Below, piece by piece: positions 54,880 through 64,000 of a DNA stretch of 64,000 nt. The position numbers were made by a program, and so were the translations under genes. Below the pieces are notes generated by a model, which was given only the letters and a program-made list of their open reading frames with translations, did no database searches and was not told the DNA's origin. This DNA comes from Stemphylium vesicarium (lineage: Eukaryota > Ascomycota > Dothideomycetes > Pleosporales > Pleosporaceae): the NCBI GenBank assembly GCA_004380135.1, contig QXCR01000021.1:124001-188000 (forward strand), read 5' to 3'. Each line of letters begins with the position of its first letter. Position 1 is the first letter of the stretch.

Positions 54880-56806
54880 TTAAACCTCCCAGGGCTGGCG
54901 TTGACGCTGCACTGTGCCGTAACCCCTTGGCTCGTCCTCTTCCAACAAGCTTTCCATGATAGATCCGACGTCGGTGTTCGTGACTGTGATCGCATCTTCC
55001 TCATCCAGCTTCTTGCGCATGCGGTAGACCTGGACGGTAACATATATGACCAGTGCTGTACCGACAACGAAAGCCGAACCCGCGAGGAAGATATTGACAG
55101 GGATCGGGTTACCATGGAACTGACCCTTGGTCAATGCGTCGATGGCAGTTTGCGAAAGATTGACCAGTCCGGAAATGCAGATGATAGTGCCGTAAACTCT
55201 GCCGAATGTGGCGAAACCGAAAACCTTGGTTGCGTAGTCGGACATGGCTGAGTAGTAAAGTGGGCGGAGAAAGACGAAAAGGATGACATTGACGTATCCA
55301 GCCCAGAGAGTCGAGATGGAGCCGATGACTCCGATGGCTGTAACGATAATGACGAGAAGGAAGAGAACGCCGGGCGTGCTGACATTGTCGAGTAGAGCAC
55401 CGAGGAATGGGGTCGCGATGACTCCGGCGAGGGGCAGAGCGACATCGAAGAAGTTGTTCACCTTTTCCGCGAGCTCGACAGACCCAAGCATGTAGGTGTA
55501 TTGTTCGCGGATAGTTGCAATGAAGTAGTTCATTCGCACCATCTGGATGACAGTCAGAAGGACGAGCAAAATGAACCAGGGCGTCAGCATTTGATCTTTG
55601 GCGGACTTGTTGTGCAGTGCTCCCCAAACACCAGAGGCTTCCAGTCTCTGCTCTTGCTTTTCTTCTCTAATCTTTCGCGCCGCTTCGTTGCCGATAAGTT
55701 CGTCAAGCTTGCTCATTCGCTCTTTCCTGCGGGTACTGCGCTCCTTTCTGCGCTTCCACATCTCGTTGTCGGGCAATTCATCGTCCGAGGAGTGCACGTC
55801 GCGCATAGCATCTTCGGCTTTCTGTAGCTTCATTTCGAGCTGTGCTTCGGTCTTGTAGTTCTCGGATGGTAAGAAGGTGAGCTGCGCAATGACGATTGCC
55901 ACTGGGACAATGAGATAAACGAGGAAAAATGTCTGTGGCTTGAATGCCCTGTCGCTAGCATCGTAGATGATTCTGTAGAAGAGGAAGACTGCAGCTGAGG
56001 CATCGAAGGCGCCCGTGACAAGCGCAACGATGCTACCACCGTACTTGGGGAAGGCATTAGCGATCTGGAAAGAAGGTAAGAAGACGAATGTGCCTCCCAG
56101 GGCGAGGAAGAAATTGCCAATTGTATAGCCGTCAAACTGTTCGATCTGGAAAGCGAGACTCATTAGAATACTGCCTGCAGCGAGACAGAAAGAACCGGCG
56201 AGAAAGCAGATCTTGGGCCCGTAACGGTCGAGCAAGGTGCCGACCGGTAGAGCTGATACATTTGCAGTAGTAGACGCCAACGAAAAGAAGAAGTTCAATC
56301 GGAGATCCTGCTCGAAGCAGACCTCGACATCGGCATCCACCTCTTCAGGCGTGCACAGATTTCTGAAAACGCCCTCCTTGATGAGAATTGGCTTCAATGC
56401 CGCAAATCCAAAGACAATACCGCTGGCAAACCAACACGCGAGAACTGTTGCGATGACCTGAGCTGCAGGGGCATGTTAGATGTGCAAAGTCTGGGTGATA
56501 CTCGAGGGCGGAAGACTTACCGATACGCTTCCCAGTCGGCACCTTGTAGGGGGTCAAACCTCCCGGCTCCTCACCCGCTGAAGGCTCGTCAGGTTTCGGA
56601 ATGACATCGTAGCTGATTACTCTCCTGATGCTCTTTCCCGGCGCGCTCAAAAAGCCGGCGCTCGAAATGGCACTTTCGAGGGAATAGCGACGCTCGGCAG
56701 CATCCTGTCGGCTATGCTGGCGGTCAATGGGCGGCAGAAACAGGTCTACCAGCGCCTCCTCGCGGTCAGTGCCCTCCTGCTGTGTAACATGTTGAATCAA
56801 TGACAT
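54880..56806 (-). CDS. FMP42-like major facilitator transporter
   Basis: Exons 56806-56521 and 56462-54880 (intron GTAAGT, 58 bp) encode 622 aa. A cytosolic N-terminus of about 90 residues leads into YKVPTGKRIAQVIATVLACW, then FASGIVFGFAALKPILIKEG, then NFFFSLASTTANVSALPVGT and LLDRYGPKICFLAGS (the MFS loop 2-3 motif). A long charged central loop (about 60-80 residues, MWKRRKERSTRRKERMSKLD) separates the two six-helix halves. The pattern matches yeast Fmp42 and the animal SLC43 amino-acid transporters; the substrate in fungi is not established. The C-terminus ends in an acidic cytosolic tail. Confidence 0.9.
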
Positions 56807-57565
56807 GGGGACTCAGCGATTGGCCGCTTGTTGTTGAGAACGCAGCGCAGGATAAGGGGTCTGAGGAAATCAAGTGCAGGCTTTTGCTGGGTCGGGTGAT
56901 GGGAGGGAGTAAAAGCTAGAAGAGCGGGCAGGAGCGGAGTTAAATTGATGCGCGGCACCCTGACACGAGACCCACGATCTAGACATAGCGATCGCGGGGG
57001 TCACTTGTCACATGCAGCCTGTTTTCCGGCAAGACGATGCCGTTTTCCTTGATGCTGTGCCATGGGCGTCAATAACGCGCCTACAGCCATGGCCGGTTCG
57101 AGCATGCTCGCGGTGCGGGACGTCGCATGTTCGCTTGCGAAAAAGGCCGCGAAACGTCTAAAACGGCTATGGCTGGGGTAGGTGATTGGCTGCGTCGTAC
57201 CACCGAGCCCGGCAAGAACCCTGCCGACGCCCTCGACGCAGCTTCGCGCATCTTCCATAAGGGTGCAACCTTGGGAACAGACGCGCGGGGCCATGATAAG
57301 GCATCGCGTAATTTCTTTTTCCACATGGCCTGATGTCCATCACAGGAAATGCGCGTTATCGGTCATGGTGACGGCGACAGTGCCAGCCCTGCTTGCGACC
57401 TCGGGATCGCTGCACTAGTTGCGGCGGTGTGGGGAATGAATGTAGAGTAACACGCTTGAACCATTATAACCAGTAATCATTAATCATGCAGAGCATCTCC
57501 ACCGTCTAAGTCTAAGCGACCTGCCATCTAGTAGTCTCATTCCTTCTGTAGTACCGCGCGCGCTA
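56807..57565. other. Intergenic region
   Basis: Promoter of the MFS gene and 3' region of the amylase gene. ORFs of about 70-107 codons on both strands at 57001-57420 have no recognisable content. Confidence 0.45.
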
Positions 57566-59221
57566 TCAACCCTTGTGGTATACATCCGCGTCAAAGTTCG
57601 TGGGGAACTGGTCCCGTCCCTCAGCATCGCTCCGCACCCAGACCGCGACGCTGGTGCCGGGGCAGTTGAACAGCCCATAGCCTTCGCTATCAATCTCCAC
57701 CTCGCCCTCTTCCCATCCGAGCACATCGGTCCACTTCTCGCCCGCGTGCATCTCTCCCACGGCCATCTTGATCTGGCCGGGTCCCGCGTTGCTCATCACG
57801 CACGCAAGGCCTGCTTTTCTGTCCCACGTTCCACGGCGTACGAAGCCGATGCAATTGGCCTCGTTAAAGTAATCCTCCTGTGTTCCGTAGGCGAAGAGCT
57901 TGCGCGCGAGGATGAGGTCAGCAAGCTTGCCGCCACATGAGGCGGGCGTCTCGTGGGGCTCTGATAAGCCGTAAAGATCGCCGTAGAACTACAGGTCGAT
58001 TTGCCAGGTTAGTCTCTGTTTCACAGTGATACTTTGTATCAAAGGTACATACCGGACATGGGTAACCGTCTTGTCTGAGCAGGATGAGCGAGTATGCAAG
58101 GGGCTTGAAGAAACCCTCTATCTTGGTCTCCATAACCTGCCCCGGTTGTGTGTCGTGATTGGCCACTACTGTGACAGCATCTGTAGGACGCAACTGGACA
58201 AGCGTATCGTCGAAGACTGTTCTCAGGTCTGCAGACTCAGACGTTGATAGCGAGCCAAAGTTGTTGAGGAGGGGAGAGTCGTAAAGGGCGAATTCATGGT
58301 TCATGTCGTCAAGCCAGTCGCTCATTTCTTTGACGTCGCCCGACCAGAACTCGCCGACGACGAAGATATCGTCTCCGCATTGGCTGCGCAGATTCTTGAT
58401 CCACTCATTAGTAAATCTCGAACTGAAATGCTGCACCGCGTCGAGACGGAAGCCTTTGAGTCCAATTTCCTTGGTAATCCAAACACCCCAATTCTTGACG
58501 TCTTCTTGAACCTCGGGATGCGAATAGTCGATATCCGCGAACATCATGTAGTCGGCGTTGCCCTGTTCGTCATCCACGTTCTGCGACCAACCCTTGTTGT
58601 CGCCAAGGATTTTATAGATGGCCCTCTTCTCAGTGGCTTGGTCCCAATCGGTTCCTGAAAAATGCTCCCAGTGGTACTTCATCTTAGAATACTGTTCGCC
58701 ACGGCCTGGGAAGTCGAATCCCAGCCAACCCTCAATCTCAAAGGCATCAGAGACCTCCTTTGTGCGATCGTTCTGGTCAACCTCGACCACGCGACATTTC
58801 TCAGTGTTATCAGCTCCGGCCTTGTGATTGAGCACGGCATCCCAGTAGAGGCCAATATTATGCTCCTTGGCAACTTTGGTGAGCTCTAAAAGCTCCTCCT
58901 TGGTCCCCCACTTGGTTCCCTTGGCGCCCTTCTGGTCGAATTCGCCTAGATCATACAGGTCGTAGATGTCGTAGCCGACCCCCTTGGGGTTCGCAGCCTT
59001 GCAGCCCGGTGGTAGCCAGATGTTGTTGATGCCAATGGCTTTGAGTTTGGGAACTTGCTCAGCAAGGCGCTTCCAGTGCTGATGATCGTCTGGGCAATTC
59101 CATTCAAAGCCTTGGAATAAGGTGCCATTTTCAGGCGTGGGCTCTTGTTCTGTCTTCGTGTTAGGATTCTAATATCTAATTGGAACCGTTGTTCCCATCC
59201 GGGCCTACCAGTCGAACCCAT
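57566..59221 (-). CDS. Intracellular GH13 alpha-amylase (AMY1/AmyD type)
   Basis: Exons 59221-59209, 59149-58053 and 57988-57566 encode 510 aa. The first exon is only 13 nt (MGST plus one base); acceptor GAAGACAG gives the junction MGSTEQEPTPENGTLFQGFE. There is no signal peptide. Catalytic residues of family GH13 are present: nucleophile D241 (GFRLDAVQHF), acid/base E271 (VVGEFWSG) and D337 (VANHDTQPG). The opening WNCPDDHQHWKRLAEQVPKL, then IGINNIWLPPGCKA, then GYDIYDLYDLGEFDQKG is that of the bacterial-like GH13_5 group found in fungi, distinct from secreted Taka-amylases. In Histoplasma, Paracoccidioides and Aspergillus, members of this group are linked to alpha-1,3-glucan synthesis rather than starch use. 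The last intron (57989-58052) is canonical. Confidence 0.92.
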
Positions 59222-60106
59222 AGTCAGGGATAGCGAGTTGAGTTAGGAAACGGGCGGGATCTTCCAAAGATAGGCGGGGTAAGAGTACAGCTTTTCGTGA
59301 CAGATTGCTCGACCAAATATTCGAGCGAGCCATGATTTTTGGTACTATGACCCATACTTATACCCACGACTCATAGCGGGTGAATATCTTGTGGAGCCTA
59401 TGGCGGAGCAGGTTTGTCTATCAAATCCCCTGTCGTCGTGTTGGCTACCAGGAAAGCGTGCGCGCGCGCCGTGAATGGTCTGGATCTGGGTGGATACCGC
59501 GCTGGTCAACAATCAGCGCCAGTGACGTCAGCGCGTGCGGAGCAATCCTCCCGCCGAGTAAAACGCATGGCGAGGAAGACGTCGGCTATCAAGTCAGATG
59601 TTGGCGACGGTAGTTGATAGCGACATAACCGCCGCATTTGTAGGCTAGGTGAGTGTACTGGAAGCGGTACCTAGGCAGCTTTGTGGAAAGATCGTCGCTG
59701 CTGTGACAGCCGGAGGGGAAGCCGGGATTGCCACGATACCGAGAACGGCTAGCACCAAGAGACGGGAAGCACCTGGGCACCCGCATCTCGGCCTCCGCTA
59801 CTGTTCTGTGATTGGTACACCATTTGCACCGTGAAGTAGGCGTGCTCAAAGTGAAGGTGCTGGAGAAGACGACGCTCAAAAACCTCACAGACCCCTTCAT
59901 GCACGGATAAGGCACTACCCAAGTCTCACATCGCTGCCTAGACCATCCCTGGCTCCTGCCAATTTCTCTCCCAATCATCACCGTAGTCGCCCCGCTCTTC
60001 TTCTTAACTACTTCGCTGACCGCAACAACACTCTGCAACAAAAAGCATTTTCTGCGTCATCGCCTCCGTCAATATCAAACACCATCATCACTAACCTGGC
60101 CTAAAC
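59222..60106. other. Divergent promoter of amylase and OGFr-domain genes
   Basis: 885 bp with GC alternations (CGCGCGC near 59460-59466). The part before 60106 is TC/CA-rich, like a leader. No gene seen. Confidence 0.5.
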
Positions 60107-61123
60107 ATGGGGTCCTCGAAGCTCTCAAAGGCTGACAAACACACTGCGGCGACCAATAGTCACCTTATCGTCCGTTTCTACGACCCCGATGTTAAGGCCC
60201 GAGACCCCCTGAATCGCACACTTCAAGAGATACTTTCCTGGTCGGACTCCAAGTTGGAATCTTCACACAACTACATTCAGATGCTCTTCCCGCTTCCAGA
60301 GGGTTCCATCTTCAACAACGAGGCACCTCTCGTCAATCTTGACGTTATGCAAGCGTTCCGAGCCCGAAGTGAGCTTCGCCAGCAGTTGCGCATCAGTTTC
60401 GAGCGTATGCTCAAATTCTACGGGTTCAAGGTGTCCACCAAGTCCGAGACGGAGCTGAAGCGGGATCAAGACGAGAAGGAGGCTGCAGAATTGCGGGCTG
60501 CAACCACTGGAGCCAACGACCCATTACTTGAGTCTGCGATCGATGCAGCACAGCAGAAGGTGGCGGATACAGGCCATAGTACGGCCGCCGCGCAGGCTGA
60601 GGCTGCGAGAAGCCAGACAAACACCTACACGGACGCTCCCATCGATGCAGACCGCTCCTCAACTGTCGAGTCCTCCTTCCCACCTGGCGCACACCGTAGT
60701 GTCTCCGTCTCCAAACCGCTGCCCTATCATATTATTCGTGCACCGAACTGGCATACCCAATTCCAGAATTGGGCCGTCTCTTTCGACCACAACCATCTCC
60801 GCATCACGCGTATCCTCCGGTGTCTGCGTGTCCTTGGGCTTCAGAAGGAATACATGGCGTTCTTTCACGCCCTCGAGGGCGTTTTTCATGGCCCGGATAT
60901 CAAGATCAGTCCGAAAAGCATGAAATTCTGGCAGTTGGCTGTCACACGTCCGCTGCACTGGGCGCCTGACGATAAGAAGTGCAAGTGGCTGGAGGGCTGG
61001 GAGAAGGAGCAAGATAATCTGAAGAGGGTAGACGAGGAAAAGCTCAGGAATGAAAGAGACGGTGTCACAAAAACCAAATCGGTCACATTCAACGAAGATG
61101 TGGTCATGCCGGAAGTTGAGTAG
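60107..61123 (+). CDS. Opioid growth factor receptor (OGFr) conserved-domain protein
   Basis: A single exon of 338 aa. The OGFr conserved region is visible in two parts: LIVRFYDPDVKARDPLNRTL, then EILSWSDSKLESSHNYIQML, then FPLPEGSIFNNEAPLV near residues 20-80, and after a low-complexity Ala/Gln/Thr linker, NHLRITRILRCLRVLGLQKE, then YMAFFHALEGVF and FWQLAVTRPLHW (about 225-285). A charged C-terminal tail follows. In vertebrates this region belongs to a nuclear-envelope-associated receptor; fungal members have no known receptor role and their function is unknown. The start context (AACATGG) and in-frame N-terminus support this ATG. Confidence 0.9.
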   Translation: MGSSKLSKADKHTAATNSHLIVRFYDPDVKARDPLNRTLQEILSWSDSKLESSHNYIQMLFPLPEGSIFNNEAPLVNLDVMQAFRARSELRQQLRISFERMLKFYGFKVSTKSETELKRDQDEKEAAELRAATTGANDPLLESAIDAAQQKVADTGHSTAAAQAEAARSQTNTYTDAPIDADRSSTVESSFPPGAHRSVSVSKPLPYHIIRAPNWHTQFQNWAVSFDHNHLRITRILRCLRVLGLQKEYMAFFHALEGVFHGPDIKISPKSMKFWQLAVTRPLHWAPDDKKCKWLEGWEKEQDNLKRVDEEKLRNERDGVTKTKSVTFNEDVVMPEVE

Positions 61124-62899
61124 GTAGTCTGGGGCCTAAAGTGATGGGTTGGTTATGAAAAGAGCATTTAAGCGTTGGCGTTCGAGAACTGCACTTGGCC
61201 AGGAGTTCAGGCTTATGGGAAGTTAAATCGAAGTACGTCCTGGTCAGAATCAGCATCACGCCATGCAATAGACGATAGATCAATGCTCGTTTTTCGCAAA
61301 ACACCTGTTCAAATCCAATTACAAGTTTCCGGTACCTCATTACTCTGAATAAGCCGATGATAGCCTCGATGGTCCGCAAAATCCCAACCCGCCACATAGT
61401 GGGCCGATGAGGGTTCCCTTAGAATGTCCAGATGAAGTATCTCGCTTACGGACCCGTATGGCTAACTGTGGCGTCCAACGCTTACTCGTACAATGCTCAC
61501 GTACAACACCACCCCGCGCAGCTTGGACCATCAAATGACGCAGCCTAGCACCCCACCAGTCTTTAAATCTTAGGCAGAGGATTCATTCCAGGCAGAGTAC
61601 CCACAGTGATGTGGAGATACTCTCAGCGTGACTATGCATAGTCATCGCAGAAGTGAGAGCCCATCACCGCCGCTACAACAAACGTACAATTAATTATCGC
61701 AACCCGAAGGCAACCCATACGGTGAACCTCGCTTGACGCATACGACGTTGTTTGGACAGCTCCATGGCCAAGATAGAAGGCTTGATTACTATCACCTCCA
61801 CAGTCGATCTCGTCGTCGATCACAAGAACGCCGTCCAAGCTTCCCGCATCCCGTCTATACAGTCACAAGCCCCCCAAGTAGCAGGATCGAGGCGGCAGAC
61901 GCCGACAAGCTTTTTTGTTTTGCTTATGCATCTAAGCACGTTCGAAAAGCTCATCGCAACCGTTACTTTCATTGGGATCTGACTCAAGCCCAGACTTTCA
62001 ACATACGATGGTTATGGATCGTCATTTTGGAGAACTACCCCATTCTGCATCTGATATTACGTTGGCAACCAATACAGAAAGGTTCACCGGTGAAGGAACC
62101 AGCAAGGGCTCCCGGCTCTCTCGGAGGACACTATCTACAGGACGTATCGACCTAGAGCGCATTCGGCTCATAGGTACATCTTCTCAATTTGCTCTTTGAT
62201 CACACGTTGGATGCATTGAAGTGCTCCATGGTCGTTCGTGGTGACTGAGATCGCAAACACCATGAGGGCTCGAAGTCTTTTAGTTGAGTTCAAGCACATA
62301 CGTTAATACTGCTCTACGTCAGGTACAGAAAAGCTGCATTTGCCGTCCACGGCTTACTGATAGCCTCTACAAATCCTCTTCTTACGCATACCCATTTTTC
62401 CTTCCACTCATCGAGTTAAGTCAGCCTTCAAACCATCATTCACATCGAGTTGGCCAGTAACAAGCAGTGGCCGCCCCCCAACAACGCTTATTGATTGCCA
62501 CCGAACTGCGTCGAAGTTGAACTTTCACACTCAACTCTAGGACCCTCACGATCACTTTCGCCTACTCTACACCAAATGAGCGAATCCACAATAGATCTGC
62601 TGACATCGGCAACTACTATGTGGGGAGAAACATGAAATCAATAGGGCGATGTACCAGTTTGGAGAATACAACCAGGGCCTCTGGAGGAATACACCGGATG
62701 AATGGGTGGGCTCTGTAATCAGCCACCATGTTGGACGGGCGGATGGTCGGGTTGATTATACAGGGAAGCGGTAGTCATTGCGAGAGACATGCCTTCCGAA
62801 GAGGCATAAAGGAAGCTGGATTCCAGCTAAACAACTCACACAATTCATTTACATCTTCATCAATCACTCTAACCAAACAACCCCAAGCCAAATACAAAG
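61124..62899. other. Intergenic region
   Basis: About 1.8 kb. Short ORFs on both strands (up to 140 codons at 61733-62155) show no domain or credible splice structure. The last 80 bp are CA-rich, like the leader of the cupin gene. Confidence 0.45.
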
Positions 62900-63781
62900 A
62901 TGCAATTTCTCGCCCTCCTGGGCCTCATTGTGGCGGCGTCAACAGCCTCTCCAGTCGCCTCTTCCGCGGCAGACACCCTCTCCAAACGCCTCGTCAACCC
63001 AGACACGGTCAACGTCCTCACCGCAGAGCAGCTAACCACCCAACGTAACCTCCTGCTACAGGCCCAATCCGAAACAGCCCGCGAAGCCATCCTCTTCCCA
63101 AACGTTCCCAACGCCTCAAACGACACCTTTCAATTCATCAACAACACCGTCGTGCCTCCAACTGGCGGTACGATCTTCCTATCTACTGTGAATAACTTCC
63201 CTGCCCTGGGATCAACTGGTTTGGCCGCCGCCGTGGGTTTCGTGAACCCCTGTGGCCTCAACACGCCACACTGGCACCCACGCGCCAATGAATTCCTTAC
63301 CGTAGTCCAAGGCAAGCTGATCGGCGCCATCCTACTCGAGGATGACCGGGGTTTCGGTAGCGTCGTTGGCGGCGCACCACCAGTTATAGGCCCATACCCA
63401 CAGATCTCAGCGACACTGTCCAACTACACTGGCATGCTATTTCCCAAAGGCCTGGTGCACTGGCAATTCAATCCTGAATGCGAGCCCGCTGTTTTCGTCG
63501 CCGGTTTCGACATTGCCGATCCGGGGCGCGTCGAAGCTGCCAGGAGCTTCTTTTCGGGTACCCCAGATGAGGTGTTGACGGCTAGCACGGGCTACTCGGA
63601 GTTCCTGACGCCAGAACAGGTTGCGGGGTTGAGGCCGACGCTTACGAGTGACTTTACGAGTATTGTGGAGAGCTGCGCGAAAAGGTGTGGGATTCCTTAT
63701 ACGGCAGATCCGAAGCCAGAGCCTTCTTCGACTTACACTTCTTCTGCTGGGGCTTATCCGTCGGCTTCGGGTGGGTACTAG
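62900..63781 (+). CDS. Secreted cupin (germin/spherulin-1-like)
   Basis: A single exon of 293 aa with a signal peptide (MQFLALLGLIVAASTASPVA) and a probable Lys-Arg propeptide site (SKRL, about residue 30). A cupin_1 domain carries both metal-binding motifs: motif 1 TPHWHPRANEFLTVVQG (H124, H126, E131) and motif 2 GMLFPKGLVHWQFN (H187). This is the germin/spherulin arrangement that binds manganese or another divalent metal. Four Cys could pair into disulfides. The C-terminus is a short Ser/Tyr/Gly-rich tail without a GPI signal. Spherulin-like proteins are induced by stress or encystment in slime moulds; the role of fungal secreted members is unclear. Confidence 0.92.
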   Translation: MQFLALLGLIVAASTASPVASSAADTLSKRLVNPDTVNVLTAEQLTTQRNLLLQAQSETAREAILFPNVPNASNDTFQFINNTVVPPTGGTIFLSTVNNFPALGSTGLAAAVGFVNPCGLNTPHWHPRANEFLTVVQGKLIGAILLEDDRGFGSVVGGAPPVIGPYPQISATLSNYTGMLFPKGLVHWQFNPECEPAVFVAGFDIADPGRVEAARSFFSGTPDEVLTASTGYSEFLTPEQVAGLRPTLTSDFTSIVESCAKRCGIPYTADPKPEPSSTYTSSAGAYPSASGGY

Positions 63782-64000
63782 ATGCTGAAGATTCTGGTGA
63801 CTCGCGGTGGGTGGAGTGTTGGTGGCGAAGTATAGAGTTGACTGAGTCAGGGGGTCAATCAGTGCGAATTGAAGGTTTCATCCGAAATTTCCTTTGAAAA
63901 TAGACACTCGTTTTGAAGTTATTGAGCACAGCTACCAGAAAGCTGCTAGGATTATCGTTGAAGAATACAAACACTCTCGTTTTCGCAAGACATAACTTTA

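Noticed and set aside
61733..62155. 140-codon ORF between the OGFr and cupin genes
   Set aside because: No recognisable motif, unusual basic/aromatic composition, and other frames equally open.
1..64000. tRNA genes
   Set aside because: I scanned by eye for the T-loop GGTTCRANNCC pattern and found only isolated partial matches without an acceptor stem or anticodon arm.

Overview
The window is nuclear DNA of a filamentous ascomycete. Genes are intron-poor, with short GT-AG introns of about 48-111 bp, CTRAC/CTGAC-type branch points, compact intergenic DNA, and Pezizomycotina-specific families (FRQ, a PhiA-like wall protein, DUF6594, FMP42-type MFS). The FRQ sequence and the overall gene set suggest Dothideomycetes, probably Pleosporales; this placement is an inference from remembered family resemblance, not a computed phylogeny. 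I assembled 22 coding genes I consider real, one weaker ORF and two decayed genes.

Layout. 0-4.5 kb: a SigF-like NTF2 protein and a DUF6594 membrane protein. 7.4-13.5 kb: a RasGAP, a small conserved unknown protein and the kinetochore protein Mis14. 13.7-24 kb: a type II NADH dehydrogenase, the circadian clock gene frq (977 aa, with an apparent GC-AG intron), COQ9, and divergently CMR1. 25-28.7 kb: a secreted PhiA-like wall protein, a DUF167 protein and arginase. 29-32.3 kb: a small gene graveyard with a fungal protein kinase broken by one frameshift and two stops, facing a TPR/MYND-finger gene broken by two stops and carrying a 30-bp tandem duplication. 33.4-38.8 kb: a GPI-anchored repeat wall protein, a SET-domain protein and a small coiled-coil protein.

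40.3-47.5 kb is the most system-like part: a Zn2Cys6 regulator, an NCS1 nucleobase/ureide permease, and divergently a 732-aa fusion of an isochorismatase-type cysteine hydrolase with an allophanate-hydrolase-like amidase. The permease and the fusion enzyme share a 581-bp promoter that contains at least five GATA-factor motifs. Together they look like a nitrogen-scavenging module: import of a small ureido or biuret-like compound, two successive C-N hydrolyses, and local plus GATA-factor control. The substrate is unknown.

48.5-63.8 kb: an APP1-type phosphatidate phosphatase catalytic domain on a secreted, GPI-anchored chassis, a GMC oxidoreductase in which the second catalytic His/Asn appears to be Met, an FMP42-like MFS transporter, an intracellular GH13 alpha-amylase, an OGFr-domain protein and a secreted cupin. 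No tRNA, rRNA, CRISPR, transposon or origin was recognised. All exon structures were built by hand from splice consensus and reading frame.
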